From Lysinibacillus irui (GTDB lineage: Bacteria > Bacillota > Bacilli > Bacillales_A > Planococcaceae), in the NCBI RefSeq assembly GCF_028877475.1, contig NZ_CP113527.1, positions 3,775,501-3,839,500 of the forward strand: DNA of 64,000 bases. Direction: 5' to 3'. The translations under genes were made by a program, and so were the position numbers. Below the pieces are notes generated by a model. It was not told the DNA's origin. It was given only the letters and a program-made list of their open reading frames with translations, and did no database searches. The first letter of the stretch is position 1. Each line of letters starts with the position of its first letter. Shown here piece by piece: positions 54,003 to 63,826 of this stretch.

Positions 54003-55697
54003 ATGAAGAGCATTTTTCAGTTTAAGACACTTAAAGCTCGTATTTTAAGTGCATTTATTCTTTTATTAGTATTAGTAATTAGTTTTACAACCTACACTTA
54101 CAATTCCAATACAAATATGGAAAAACAGGCAAAAGGTTTAGTAAAGGAAGATTTAGTAGTTTTGAACGCTAGTAAAAATTTAGCATTGTCTATGAGTGTC
54201 CGTCTGTCTGCAGCTTTAAACTATGTGATGACTGGAGACGAAAAGTACAAGGAAACATTTAATGAGTATCGGGAAATGGCTGAAGAAAATAATGCTATTC
54301 TAGACAAATATGAAAAATCTGAGGAACGTACCAAACTAGTAGAAATAGCACGTGATTGGAGCAATCTCGTCAATACAGAGGTATTTGATATTTATCAAAA
54401 GGGCAATCATGAATTGGCTTTAGAAAATTTAATGGATACCCATGACCTCGTCACGACTATACGCAATGGGTATGAAAAACTTGCAGATGAACGTGCAGAC
54501 GCGATTATGGACGTTGGCAATGATGTTGTGTCAACCAGTTCAAATAACAGGTCAATTGGCATTGTTGTTAGTTTGGTCTTAACTATCGCTGGTATAGTGA
54601 TTGCTATTATCACAGCAAGTATCATTTCTAAACCAGTGACAGTAGTAGCAAATCGAATGAAAGAATTAGCAGATGGTAATTTGCAACTTGAACCATTAGT
54701 AGTAAAAACAAGAGATGAAATCGGAACGTTAATGGCTTCTGCCAACGACATGAACGATAAATTAAAACAAACCATTCACTCGATCTACACTGTTTCTGAA
54801 ACAGTAGCAGCAAGTAGTGAAGAGCTTGCCCAATCATCGAATGAGGTACAAGCAGGGACTGAACAAATTACAATAACAATGCAGGAGCTTGCTTCAGGCA
54901 CAGAAACACAAGCATCAACAACAGGTGATTTAGCAGAAACAATGAACGTATTTAAGCGTAGTATTTATGATACTACACAAGAAGGCGTTGAATTAAAGGA
55001 ACATTCTAGTCATGTTCAAAACTTAACGGTTTCTGGCAAAAGCTTAATGGTACAATCTACAAAGCAAATGGCCGCCATTAACGACATTATGTTAGATTCC
55101 GTCAAGAAGGTAGAAAGTTTAAATAGCCAGTCTGCTGAAATTTCAAAGCTAGTTTCCGTTATAGACGATATTTCAAACCAAACAAATTTACTCGCATTAA
55201 ATGCAGCAATTGAGGCAGCACGAGCAGGTGAACATGGGAAAGGCTTCGCTGTCGTTGCAGATGAGGTCCGTAAGCTTGCCGAACAAGTACAATTCTCTGT
55301 CACAGATATATCAACTATTGTCCACCGCATTCAAGGTGAGACGAGCAATGTCACTTCTGCTTTACAAATGGGCTATGAGGAAGTAAAAAGAGGGACAACA
55401 CAGCTTGATCAAACGAATGAAACATTTGAACAAATCTCTAGTGCTGTAGAGGATATGATTGATAATATTACAACCATTTCAACTAATTTAAACAGTCTTG
55501 CTCAAAACTCTGACACCATTAATGCCTCTATAGATGATATGGCTTCCATTTCGCAAGAATCAGCCGCTGGTGTTGAACAAACAACAGCTACTGTAGAGGA
55601 AACTGCTGCTACTATGGATGAAATTGCTAGAAGCGCAAATCAGCTAGCAGGAATGGCTGAAGAGCTAAATAATCAACTACAACAATTTAAAATATAA
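54003..55697 (+). CDS. Methyl-accepting chemotaxis protein
   Basis: A membrane chemoreceptor of 564 residues. TM1 at about 12–30, an extracytoplasmic four-helix-bundle-like sensor (to about 180), TM2 at about 183–205, HAMP, and a signalling domain with [21 protein letters not shown] (in part) near 395. Ligand unknown. The start follows AAAGGGATGGGG. Monocistronic. Confidence 0.92.
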   Translation: MKSIFQFKTLKARILSAFILLLVLVISFTTYTYNSNTNMEKQAKGLVKEDLVVLNASKNLALSMSVRLSAALNYVMTGDEKYKETFNEYREMAEENNAILDKYEKSEERTKLVEIARDWSNLVNTEVFDIYQKGNHELALENLMDTHDLVTTIRNGYEKLADERADAIMDVGNDVVSTSSNNRSIGIVVSLVLTIAGIVIAIITASIISKPVTVVANRMKELADGNLQLEPLVVKTRDEIGTLMASANDMNDKLKQTIHSIYTVSETVAASSEELAQSSNEVQAGTEQITITMQELASGTETQASTTGDLAETMNVFKRSIYDTTQEGVELKEHSSHVQNLTVSGKSLMVQSTKQMAAINDIMLDSVKKVESLNSQSAEISKLVSVIDDISNQTNLLALNAAIEAARAGEHGKGFAVVADEVRKLAEQVQFSVTDISTIVHRIQGETSNVTSALQMGYEEVKRGTTQLDQTNETFEQISSAVEDMIDNITTISTNLNSLAQNSDTINASIDDMASISQESAAGVEQTTATVEETAATMDEIARSANQLAGMAEELNNQLQQFKI

Positions 55698-55706
55698 AGT
55701 ACTATA

Positions 55707-55738
55707 AAAGCTATCTCAAACTTACGAGATAGCTTTTT
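55707..55738. terminator. Bidirectional terminator
   Basis: AAAGCTATCTC pairs with GAGATAGCTTT, followed by TTGT. Confidence 0.82.
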
Positions 55739-55741
55739 GTA

Positions 55742-56431
55742 TCATTGCCAATGTCTAATTGGGACTCTTTCAAGTTCGTGACGTTTGATAATTACACTTA
55801 TCTTTTGGTACCACTTCTCACATAATTCCATTGCTTCTTTATATTCATCCTCTTCTTTTGAAATAGGATCTTCTTCAGTATCCATAAAAGTATACTCTAA
55901 AATAGGATCTGATAAATGATCAACTACTAGCTTTAGCGATAGCTTTGTTACCGTATCCTCTTCTTCTTCATCCTCTTGTTCTGCTAATTCCTCATCCTCA
56001 TTATCTTCTTCTAATAATGAACCACTCATTAAATAATTTTTAGTTTTAAGCATAAACACTTCATCTTCCATAATAGCTACTTCATATATTTTGCTAAATG
56101 GAATCTCCGTAATTGTCAGCTCTCCGCCTAACTCTTCTCTTTGTGCGATTATGAGCATATTGGTTTGTTCATTTAACAATAATGCATGTAAAGCATTACT
56201 AGATAATGTGTATTGAGTATGAGGTATAGCCATTATTTCCTCTGTACTAGCCTCTGTTAGCGCAGCCATGGCTTGGGCCGCAAGATACCGTTCTTTTATA
56301 TAACGAACAATACCTATACATACTAAAGCTAAGCCAATTAAAAAAAATACCTCTTGAATGATGATTATATTTATTGCATTTGCTAGAAAAAGATAGATAA
56401 TCCCTAATAAAATGAAAAAAATAATTTTCAT
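55742..56431 (-). CDS. Hypothetical membrane protein with acidic linker
   Basis: 229 residues, not recognised. Two N-terminal helices (residues 3–45) form a hairpin. A beta-rich cytosolic domain (TITEIPFSKIYEVAIMEDEVFML) resembles a PH-like fold. It is interrupted by a very acidic stretch of Asp/Glu near residue 140. The start follows AAAGGCGGGAT. Monocistronic between two terminators. Confidence 0.6.
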   Translation of the reverse strand: MKIIFFILLGIIYLFLANAINIIIIQEVFFLIGLALVCIGIVRYIKERYLAAQAMAALTEASTEEIMAIPHTQYTLSSNALHALLLNEQTNMLIIAQREELGGELTITEIPFSKIYEVAIMEDEVFMLKTKNYLMSGSLLEEDNEDEELAEQEDEEEEDTVTKLSLKLVVDHLSDPILEYTFMDTEEDPISKEEDEYKEAMELCEKWYQKISVIIKRHELERVPIRHWQ

Positions 56432-56544
56432 TCAGATCCCGCCTTTATCAAGATAATCGCTAGAGAAATAGTTTGATGTACTAGCAATTTATTCTCGACT
56501 CTATCTTTTCATTCTTATTTCTCATATTTATCTACCATAAATAA

Positions 56545-56582
56545 AAAACACGAGAACCTTGAATAGCCAATGTTCTCGTGTG
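56545..56582 (-). terminator. Terminator of the symporter operon
   Basis: CACGAGAAC/GTTCTCGTG, with a minus-strand TTTTTTATT after it. Confidence 0.8.
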
Positions 56583-56592
56583 TAAGAGTCAA

Positions 56593-58083
56593 TTAACGAC
56601 CGATTAATTCTTCTTTACTGCTTACGTCGTCTAAAGTTTTATCTTTTTCTATTTTATGCATCTCTAGGACATGCTGTGACGGTGGTACTAGTAAGCTCAC
56701 CACTACTATCGTGATACCTGTTATAACAACGCCTGAAAATACAGGTGCTTGCCATAATTCATTTAGTAAACCAATGAAACCATCCGATTGGATTGTGAGA
56801 CTAGGTACGAATGTTAGAGATGTAATAATGTAATAGATTAAACCAACGGAAATACTTGCCCAAACTGCAGGTGTACTCACACGTTTCCAAAATGGGCCTA
56901 ATACAATTGGCCAGAAAATCGTTACAAAAATAATATCCCATGCTAAATAAGCTAGATCAATTACTTTTTGGAAGCTTATAGCCAGCACTAAACCTAATAA
57001 TGCACTTGATAGAATAATAGAGCGTGAGAATCTTAAAAGCTTTTTCGGATCTGGATTACGGTTAATAAAATCTAAATAGATATTCTTTGTCACAATACCC
57101 GAAGTCGCTACATAACATGCCGCTACAGTAGACATCCCCATAGCTGCCATTGCCGTTAAGAAAATAGCTGCTAATAAAGGAGGGAAATAGCCCTGTGCGA
57201 AAGTCAGCATCAATGTTTCTGGGTTTGTACTATTGGGATAAATGGATTTGAAAGCTTCACCCAACATCCCTGGAATCCAGCTAATAGCAATAACAATACT
57301 ACCTGCAATAATCATACTGCGCTGTGCCACTCTTGGGCTTTTCGCAGCTGCTACCCTTTGTCCTAAGTCAACTGCAGGGATGTCACCGAGTGCTAGAACA
57401 AGATACAATGTCCAAAACTCGGCTCCTGCCTTTTCAAATAATGTACTGATATTCCACCACTCAGGGTTGAAGGTAACGTCTGGATAGTAAAATAAAATAA
57501 AAATAGTAATACCTAGTATTCCAGCTACTGCAAGCGCCCCTTGCACTATTTCTGTATAAGCAACTGCCCATAAACCCCCAATAACAGAATAGATAGCAGT
57601 TAAGGATACAAATAAAAGCGCTGCCGGAATGAAATCAATTTGTAATAGTTGCTGAATAATATACGTCCCACCAACTGTTAATGCAGCTGCATTAAAAACA
57701 CCGAAAGCAATAGCCATTACGATACCAGTATACGCACCTAGCTTTTTACTGCCATAGCGTAATCCATAGTAATCTGCTAGTGTCCAACCCTTTAAGCGTC
57801 GTAATGGCTTTGTCCAAATGAGTGACCCAAGAATCATACAAGTCCCTAGACCACCCATTGTTGCCGTTCCCTCAAAGCCACCGCTCGTATAGCCTGAACC
57901 TACAGCCGCAAAAAAGAATGGAGCTGCTAGTAAGGCAGCAACTAAACTCCCCGTGACAACTGAAAGAGGCATACTCCAGCCAGCGACAATTAAATCCTCA
58001 GCTGTGTTGACACGCTTATAACCTTTATAACCAATGTAATAGATAAATAGTAAGTATAAGCAAAAAATTATAACGTTTAACAT
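56593..58083 (-). CDS. Sodium:solute symporter family protein
   Basis: A 496-residue SSS-family permease with about 13 membrane helices. Characteristic stretches are GYKGYKRVNTAEDLIVAG near the N-terminus, WTLADYYGLRYGSKKLG and the family signature region near AVDLGQRVAAAKSPRVAQRS. Substrate unknown. It lies 22 bases after the SDR gene in the chemoreceptor–SDR–symporter operon. Confidence 0.87.
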   Translation of the reverse strand: MLNVIIFCLYLLFIYYIGYKGYKRVNTAEDLIVAGWSMPLSVVTGSLVAALLAAPFFFAAVGSGYTSGGFEGTATMGGLGTCMILGSLIWTKPLRRLKGWTLADYYGLRYGSKKLGAYTGIVMAIAFGVFNAAALTVGGTYIIQQLLQIDFIPAALLFVSLTAIYSVIGGLWAVAYTEIVQGALAVAGILGITIFILFYYPDVTFNPEWWNISTLFEKAGAEFWTLYLVLALGDIPAVDLGQRVAAAKSPRVAQRSMIIAGSIVIAISWIPGMLGEAFKSIYPNSTNPETLMLTFAQGYFPPLLAAIFLTAMAAMGMSTVAACYVATSGIVTKNIYLDFINRNPDPKKLLRFSRSIILSSALLGLVLAISFQKVIDLAYLAWDIIFVTIFWPIVLGPFWKRVSTPAVWASISVGLIYYIITSLTFVPSLTIQSDGFIGLLNELWQAPVFSGVVITGITIVVVSLLVPPSQHVLEMHKIEKDKTLDDVSSKEELIGR

Positions 58084-58105
58084 AGTCGTACTCCTTAGTT
58101 TTCCA

Positions 58106-58858
58106 TTATCCGTTCATCACAACTCCACCATTAGGCGTTAAAATTTGACCTGTATAGAAGTCAGCATGATTAGAGGCTAAAAATAGCACACTTTTCGCAA
58201 TCTCTTCAGGTTGCGCTAAACGTTTTAATGGATATTTAGCGGACTCTTCCTCCACATAGTTATCTCCAAACTCTTTTAGAATGTCCGTAAATGTTCCACT
58301 AGGAGCAACAGCGTTGACAAGTATTGAAGGTGCTAACTCTCTAGCTAATGCCTTTGTAAAAGCATTGATAGCGCCTTTTGCCGCTGAGTAATGAGTAAAT
58401 TCCTCACAACCTAGGCTGCCAATATCGGATGATATATTGATGATTTTCCCTGTATTGCGTTCCTTCATTCTTTTAGCTGCTTCACGGCAATTGTAGAAGC
58501 AACCATATAAATGAACTTTAATCATTTTATCCCACTGTTCATCCGTTAAATCTGTAATGCTAGATCCCTGTGCAAATCCGGCGTTATTTACAAGAATATC
58601 AATTTCCCCGAAGTGCTCGTCCATAAATTGATGCATCGCTTGTACTTCTTGTGAGTTAGAAACATCGGCATGGAAAGTTAAAGCTTTCACACCAAACTTT
58701 TCTGCTTCAGCACGTACAGCTTCTGCCTCTTGCTCATTCCCAATATAATTGATTAAAATATTCGCACCATGTTGAGCAAAGCCTAATGCAATGGCCTTGC
58801 CAATTCCTTTACTTGAGCCAGTAATTAATACATTTTTACCTGTAAAGTTAATTTCCAT
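58106..58858 (-). CDS. SDR family oxidoreductase, FabG-like
   Basis: A classical short-chain dehydrogenase of 250 residues. The NAD(P) motif is TGSSKGIG, then NNAG, the catalytic serine lies in NISSDIG and Tyr/Lys in YSAAKGA. C-terminal [15 protein letters not shown] fits. Substrate unknown. ATG at 58858 overlaps the end of the chemoreceptor gene by eleven bases, so translation is coupled. The GGAG is about ten bases away. Confidence 0.88.
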   Translation of the reverse strand: MEINFTGKNVLITGSSKGIGKAIALGFAQHGANILINYIGNEQEAEAVRAEAEKFGVKALTFHADVSNSQEVQAMHQFMDEHFGEIDILVNNAGFAQGSSITDLTDEQWDKMIKVHLYGCFYNCREAAKRMKERNTGKIINISSDIGSLGCEEFTHYSAAKGAINAFTKALARELAPSILVNAVAPSGTFTDILKEFGDNYVEEESAKYPLKRLAQPEEIAKSVLFLASNHADFYTGQILTPNGGVVMNG

Positions 58859-60599
58859 CCTGATCATTCTCCAATTTGAATTTTGCAACAAGCCCTTGTA
58901 GCTCTTCAGCTGTTTTTCCTAATGAAGAAGAGGCATCCTTTACTTCCTGCATTGTAGATAATTGCTCTTGTGTAGATTTCGAAACATTTGAAGAGAATTC
59001 TGCTGACTGCTCTGCCGATTGTTTAATATTATTGACAGATGCCGCTACTTCCTCTGATGAGGCAGAGATTTGTTGTGAGGCAGCTGAAATTTCACGTATT
59101 TGGCTAGCTACTTCTTCTGATGAAGTAAGAATTTCTTTAAAGATTTCTCCTACTTCATTCGTGAATGCCATACCCACTTTAACATCCGCTTTCCCTTTCT
59201 CCATTACAGTTATCGAAGCGTTAGAATCAGATTGAATAGAACTAATTAGATTATAAATTTCTGTTGCTGACTGTGAAGATTGTTCAGCTAAACGTCTCAC
59301 CTCATCGGCTACAACAGCAAAGCCTTTACCATGCTCACCTGCTCGTGCTGCTTCAATAGCGGCATTCAATGCTAACAGATTTGTTTGATCGGCAATAGCA
59401 GTAATCAAGCTTACAATTTCACTTATTTTTTTCGTATTGACATGTAAACCATTAATTGTTGTCCCTATTTGTTCAACAGAATCATTAATTAATTCCATTT
59501 GTGCAATAACTTGCTGTACAACTTGATTACCTCGTTCAGAAGCTTGCGAAGCCGAAATAGAAGATTCCGCAGCCGTGTTAGCAGAGTCAGCAATTTGCTG
59601 GATACCTGTAGCTGTCTCTTCCATTGCAGCAGCTGTTTCTTCTGTCATGGTCATAGAAGCTTCAGCATTCTGAGTGATTAGTTTCATATCTTGTGCAATA
59701 TTTGTGGAGCTATTATACGTCTCCCCAGCATGTACCGTTAATTGATTGGCTGCTGAAGAAACATGATTTGAAGTATTTCTTATGTTTAAAATAATATGTT
59801 GTAAATTAGCAACCATTGTACGAATGGACTCAGATAATTTTCCAATTTCATCTTTTGACGTATCTAAATCCACATCGATTAATTCGCCATTGGCAACTTG
59901 ATTTGCAACATTTACTACTTTTTTAAGTGGTTTTAAAAGACGGTCTATAATTATGTAAACTAAAACTAATAAAATTAATATTCCGATAATAGCAATAACA
60001 ATTTGTTTAATAACACTTGTTTTAATTATCGTATTAATATAATCAGCGGAGTAATCAATTCCTAATAATGCAATCAGTTGTCCGTTATCATCTTTAATTG
60101 GACTAAAAACGGTTCTCCAAGAGCCAAAAGGATCTTCAAAAATATCCGTTACTTCCGTACTATTATTTTCAATAGCCTTCTTTGCTGTTTCAACATGTTC
60201 ATCCGCTAAATCAGTAAAAATTTCTCCGGCTTCATACACCTCATTTAAATTGGTTGTATAACCGATTGGGTTGACCCCACCTTCATCTTGAACGTCCCAA
60301 ATATAGCTCCAACTCATAATACCTTGTTGTTCCTGGATCATATCGAGTTGTTTTTGGATCTTTGTAAACTTAGCGTTCTTTTCCCCTTTTTCAGACAATA
60401 AATCTTTTACTTCATCACTATCTAAATTCATAGCTGTCAATAAACCAACACTTTTTAACTCTTGCTCTAAGTCGACAGTCATCCGATTATTTAATTCGCT
60501 AATACTTTGCGAAGTAATAATGGCGATGAGCAGTAACACTACAATTGTAACCGTCAGTAAAAGTTTGTTTTTTAATGAGGCATTTTTTAATAACTTCAT
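58848..60599 (-). CDS. Cache-type methyl-accepting chemotaxis protein
   Basis: A transmembrane receptor of 583 residues. TM1 (about 12–28), an extracellular Cache-like sensor (about 35–195, with [19 protein letters not shown] and [15 protein letters not shown]), TM2 (about 198–220), HAMP, and a signalling region with [21 protein letters not shown] (in part). It is transcribed behind a c-di-GMP riboswitch and heads an operon with an SDR and a sodium:solute symporter. Confidence 0.92.
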   Translation of the reverse strand: MKLLKNASLKNKLLLTVTIVVLLLIAIITSQSISELNNRMTVDLEQELKSVGLLTAMNLDSDEVKDLLSEKGEKNAKFTKIQKQLDMIQEQQGIMSWSYIWDVQDEGGVNPIGYTTNLNEVYEAGEIFTDLADEHVETAKKAIENNSTEVTDIFEDPFGSWRTVFSPIKDDNGQLIALLGIDYSADYINTIIKTSVIKQIVIAIIGILILLVLVYIIIDRLLKPLKKVVNVANQVANGELIDVDLDTSKDEIGKLSESIRTMVANLQHIILNIRNTSNHVSSAANQLTVHAGETYNSSTNIAQDMKLITQNAEASMTMTEETAAAMEETATGIQQIADSANTAAESSISASQASERGNQVVQQVIAQMELINDSVEQIGTTINGLHVNTKKISEIVSLITAIADQTNLLALNAAIEAARAGEHGKGFAVVADEVRRLAEQSSQSATEIYNLISSIQSDSNASITVMEKGKADVKVGMAFTNEVGEIFKEILTSSEEVASQIREISAASQQISASSEEVAASVNNIKQSAEQSAEFSSNVSKSTQEQLSTMQEVKDASSSLGKTAEELQGLVAKFKLENDQDGN

Positions 60600-60631
60600 G
60601 ATCTTTTTCCTCCTTACAATGATTTTTTTGC

Positions 60632-60790
60632 AAAAAAATAACCTATTTCAAAAGAAATAGGCATAAAAGAACATAAACTAGAAATTGATGGATATAACTA
60701 GCAGTCTTTTGCAACCCAGCCATCCTAGCAATTATTGCCTTAGACCTGTAGCTTTGCGTCTCTACTTTTCAGTAAATTTGCCTATATTTC
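60632..60790 (-). promoter_or_regulatory. c-di-GMP-I (GEMM) riboswitch with terminator
   Basis: On the minus strand GACGCAAAGCTACAGGTCTAAGG (split: CGCAAAGCTACAGG, TCTAAGGC) is followed by GCTAGGATGGCTGGGTTGC, matching the GEMM-I consensus (about 60700–60770). Next comes a terminator CCTATTTC/GAAATAGG (60642–60661) with a T-rich run, before the chemoreceptor gene. Confidence 0.93.
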
Positions 60791-60943
60791 CACTCCCAAA
60801 ATTAACACAGCAGGTAAAAGTAGTCAATGCTATCCAGGTAAAATATACATACTTTATACTATTTTACCCTTCGTTAACAAATGGTTGATTGATTGAAAAT
60901 ACAGCAACGTGAAGCATTCATTCACCATTTCTTTTCATAAAGA

Positions 60944-60985
60944 AAAACAGCTACAACTGTTTTTAACGTTGTAGCTGTCTATTTT
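60944..60985 (-). terminator. Terminator after the 64-aa membrane protein gene
   Basis: AACAGCTACAAC (60946–60957) with GTTGTAGCTGT (60968–60978) and a minus-strand T-run. Confidence 0.75.
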
Positions 60986-61020
60986 TCATCATTTCACTTA
61001 CCCCTAAGTGTTTGAATACA

Positions 61021-61215
61021 TTATACGTTTTGTGTAACAAGTAAAACAGATGGTATAAAGGATAGTGCAAACATAGTGATATACCAAACTGAAGTACGTC
61101 GTAATGAAAAACGAACTTTCTTTCGTTCTGCATAAAAAATATCTAACATTACTGCAACAATAAAAGGCATTGTAACACATGCAATAGCTACCAATAAGAT
61201 GTCAAAATAAATCAT
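61021..61215 (-). CDS. Small two-helix membrane protein, 64 aa
   Basis: Not recognised. Two hydrophobic helices (MIYFDILLVAIACVTMPFIV and VWYITMFALSFIPSVLLV) are separated by a basic loop (ERKKVRFSLRR). The ATG at 61215 follows AAAGGGG. It has a good promoter (TTGACA–18–TACAAT) with direct repeats between promoter and start. Confidence 0.65.
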   Translation of the reverse strand: MIYFDILLVAIACVTMPFIVAVMLDIFYAERKKVRFSLRRTSVWYITMFALSFIPSVLLVTQNV

Positions 61216-61230
61216 ACAAGCACCCCTTTG

Positions 61231-61277
61231 TTTGTGAACATTTTTCATCTTTTTTGTGAACATTTTGTGATAATTTT
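61231..61277. repeat. Phased TTTGTGAACATTTT repeats
   Basis: Two identical 14-mers TTTGTGAACATTTT begin at 61231 and 61253, and a variant TTTGTGATAATTTT begins at 61264. The offsets (22 and 11) put them on the same DNA face. They lie between the -10 and the start of the small membrane protein gene. Confidence 0.6.
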
Positions 61278-61307
61278 ATTGTACACAATTTCGTCACAAA
61301 ATGTCAA
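61278..61307 (-). promoter_or_regulatory. SigA promoter of the 64-aa membrane protein
   Basis: Consensus TTGACA (61302–61307) and TACAAT (61278–61283) are spaced by 18 bases. Confidence 0.7.
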
Positions 61308-61364
61308 CAAAATTTAAAGAAAAAAATGGTACTTTTTGATTTCTATTGACAAGGCATTTATGCT

Positions 61365-61859
61365 TTATTCTCTATACTTATATGTTAAGCCTCTTAAAAA
61401 ATTCCGAACGAATGAATCGCCACATTCTTTATAATTGCGATGGCTTGGATTTCTTAATAAAGCGCCTAATTCACCTTTTGTAACTTTGATTCCACCATCA
61501 TATAAAATTTCGAGCATATCCTCTGTTGTTAACGCTAAGGCAATTTTTACTTTCTTTAAAAGCATATTATTTGGACTTTCTTTGCCTGTCACAGGTAGCG
61601 GTCCTTCAGGCTGACCATCCTTTGATTTTTGTGGTCCACGTTTAAAAGTAATTAATCCATTTAAAAATGCTTCAAGCATTTTATTATTACATTTGATGTA
61701 TTCTTCTGGCGCTTCTTCCTCATCATTAATCTTAATGAGCATATTTAAGACTTCTTCTTTCGAATAGTCGAGTCCGCCTAATTTAAAAATTTCCACCATA
61801 TCAACATTTTTTATATCTAGTGCATAGCGTAAGCGAATTAAAATATCATTATTCGTCAT
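61365..61859 (-). CDS. DUF1456 family protein (YehS-like)
   Basis: 164 residues with two copies of the DUF1456 unit: NDILIRLRYALDIKNVDMVEIFKLGG at the N-terminus and NNMLLKKVKIALALTTEDMLEILYDGG (each split) near residue 96. This tandem structure matches YehS. Function unknown. Has AGGAGG upstream of the ATG. Confidence 0.88.
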   Translation of the reverse strand: MTNNDILIRLRYALDIKNVDMVEIFKLGGLDYSKEEVLNMLIKINDEEEAPEEYIKCNNKMLEAFLNGLITFKRGPQKSKDGQPEGPLPVTGKESPNNMLLKKVKIALALTTEDMLEILYDGGIKVTKGELGALLRNPSHRNYKECGDSFVRNFLRGLTYKYRE

Positions 61860-62042
61860 TATATTGTCCTCCTTTTACTCCTACTATAGAAATGAGCCAG
61901 GCTTTATTATAACAGAGAGTTTGCTGATTATTGCTAGCTTTCCACAAGTTGTTGTTGTTAGCAATTAGCGTGTGCGTTTCCTTCTTTTAAAATGTATGAA
62001 AAATACGTTAGCAACCATTCTAAACTCAAGGAGGTGAGAAAA

Positions 62043-62246
62043 ATGGCTAACAATAACCGCAGTTCAAATAAACTTCTAGTACCTGGTGTACATGAAGCTG
62101 TCAATCAAATGAAATACGAAATTGCACAAGAGTTTGGCGTTCAGCTAGGGCCAGAAGCATCTTCTCGCGCAAATGGTTCCGTAGGAGGAGAAATTACAAA
62201 ACGCCTTGTAGAAATCGCTGAGAAACGTTCAAAAGGTTTACTATAA
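62043..62246 (+). CDS. Alpha/beta-type small acid-soluble spore protein
   Basis: Coats spore DNA and protects it from UV; 67 residues. It has the GPR protease site in [12 protein letters not shown] and the conserved C-terminal segment [13 protein letters not shown]. The ATG at 62043 follows AAGGAGGTG. Monocistronic with a terminator. Confidence 0.93.
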   Translation: MANNNRSSNKLLVPGVHEAVNQMKYEIAQEFGVQLGPEASSRANGSVGGEITKRLVEIAEKRSKGLL

Positions 62247-62265
62247 TTAATTAAAAACTAATAAG

Positions 62266-62310
62266 AAAAGAACGAATCCCATTTGAAGAAGTGGAATTCG
62301 TTCTTTCGTG
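62266..62310. terminator. Bidirectional terminator
   Basis: GAACGAATcCCA pairs with TGGaATTCGTTC, followed by TTTCG. Confidence 0.75.
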
Positions 62311-62320
62311 ATTTTAAAAA

Positions 62321-63517
62321 TTATGCTGTTTGCATTTCCTTGCTGGAGCTTTTAAGCGTGAGCATAACGATAAAGGAAATACAATATAGTGCTGCTAAGT
62401 AAATCATTACAACTGTCATATCATAGCTTTGTAAAATATAGCCGACAAAGATTGGTGAAAATCCACCAATAGCTCGACCAAAGTTAAATATCGTGTTTGT
62501 TGCTGTACTGCGAATTTGTACTGGATAGAAGCTGCTAATTAATGCACCATACCCTGCAAACATTCCGTTAGAGAAGAATCCTACAACCGCACCACCAATT
62601 AATATAGCTGCTGCACCAGTGGCAAAGGAATAAAGGAACACTGCACAAGCAGATGCTAATAAAAAGATACCAAACGATCGCTTCGCACCAAAGCGATCCA
62701 TAAATCTACCAAATGTCAGCATCCCAATTATCATCCCGACGGCAGTACTAATTGTCCACAATGCTGAGCTTGAGACAGATAAACCTTGCGATTTCTGTAG
62801 CATCGATGGTAACCAAATCATCAGACCATTATAGCCTGCGATTTGAACAGTAGCCATTAAAATTAGAGAAAGAGTCGTTAGTGTAATGCGTGGAGAAGCA
62901 AATAACTGAGCTAGTTTTCCCTTCTCTTGCTTGTTATTATCTTTTTTCTGCGATGCTAACCATTCTGGTGATTCCTCCAGATTTTTACGAACAATAAAGG
63001 CGAAAATCACTGGTAATAACCCAACGAAGAATAATGCTCTCCATCCTAAAGTTGGTAAAATGATGGCACTTAATAATGCTGCTAATATAACCCCATATTG
63101 TGCTCCTACACTTACATACGAAGAAGCTCTACCTTGTTTATTTTTTGGCCAAGCTTCCGCTACAAGCGCCATACCAATACCATATTCCCCACCGGCACCT
63201 AGACCGGCGATAAATCTATAGACATAAACTTGTTCAATGCTTGTTGCTACTCCTGTTAAGGCTGTACCGATAGCAAATAGTATGACCGTATACGTAAACA
63301 CTTTAACACGACCATATTTATCTGCTAACACCCCGAAAATAATTCCACCAAGTAGCATCCCAATATTCGTGATGGATGAAATCAATCCACCTGTTGCAAG
63401 ATCAATATTAAATTCTGCAATAATCATTGTCATGGCAAAAGAAATAAACATAATGTCCATTCCTTCTAAAGTCAACCCAGCCACTGAAGCGACAACGGTT
63501 TTTTTCCGATAATCCAT
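62321..63517 (-). CDS. MFS transporter, aromatic-acid:H+ symporter-like, under PyrR-type control
   Basis: A 398-residue permease with 12 helices. The first helix holds LEGMDIMFISFAMTMI, whose conserved aspartate is typical of AAHS/NiaP-type carriers (DGxD). The loop motif GVLADKYGRVKVF follows TM2, and GAGGEYGIGMALVAE lies in TM4. Family members take up small aromatic acids such as 4-hydroxybenzoate or nicotinate. The PyrR-type attenuator upstream points to a pyrimidine-related substrate; orotate is plausible. That is inference. Confidence 0.83.
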   Translation of the reverse strand: MDYRKKTVVASVAGLTLEGMDIMFISFAMTMIIAEFNIDLATGGLISSITNIGMLLGGIIFGVLADKYGRVKVFTYTVILFAIGTALTGVATSIEQVYVYRFIAGLGAGGEYGIGMALVAEAWPKNKQGRASSYVSVGAQYGVILAALLSAIILPTLGWRALFFVGLLPVIFAFIVRKNLEESPEWLASQKKDNNKQEKGKLAQLFASPRITLTTLSLILMATVQIAGYNGLMIWLPSMLQKSQGLSVSSSALWTISTAVGMIIGMLTFGRFMDRFGAKRSFGIFLLASACAVFLYSFATGAAAILIGGAVVGFFSNGMFAGYGALISSFYPVQIRSTATNTIFNFGRAIGGFSPIFVGYILQSYDMTVVMIYLAALYCISFIVMLTLKSSSKEMQTA

Positions 63518-63641
63518 TCTTTCTAACCTCCAAGTTTTCTAGTTGTCTATCTCTTTTAGTGTTCGAGTGAATGGATTAAAGATGTCTTGTCCATTCTCTT
63601 TTGAAGCCTCACGGGACTTCCTTTAAAAGAGGGATGTGAAC

Positions 63642-63750
63642 AAAAATAAAGCCCTTCTGTCACAGAGGACAAAAGGGCATGCCAAAGCAAAGATATTAGC
63701 TTAAAAATATCATGTAGCCCTTTTCAGCCTCTCTGGACCGTATTAAAGGT
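63642..63750 (-). promoter_or_regulatory. PyrR-binding attenuator upstream of the MFS gene
   Basis: On the minus strand the hairpin CCTTTAATACGGTCCAGAGAGGCTGAAAAGG (split: GGTCCAGAGAGGCT loop at 63726–63739, stem CCTTT/AAAGG) matches the PyrR consensus. AAAAGGGC (63717–63724) can pair with GCCCTTTT (63671–63678) as antiterminator. The terminator is GCCCTTtTGTC/GACAgAAGGGC (63651–63678), followed by TTTATTTTT. Confidence 0.85.
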
Positions 63751-63826
63751 AATTTATATCGTTCATTTATACCGTTCTACATTCTATAAGATTACGAATG
63801 AAAAAGCAATGGTTGAATAGTGGAAA

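Noticed and set aside
61231-61310. Rex-type operator (TTGTGAN…TTCACAA) at the small membrane gene
   Set aside because: TTGTGA elements are present but mostly as direct repeats, and no arrangement fits the Rex palindrome well.
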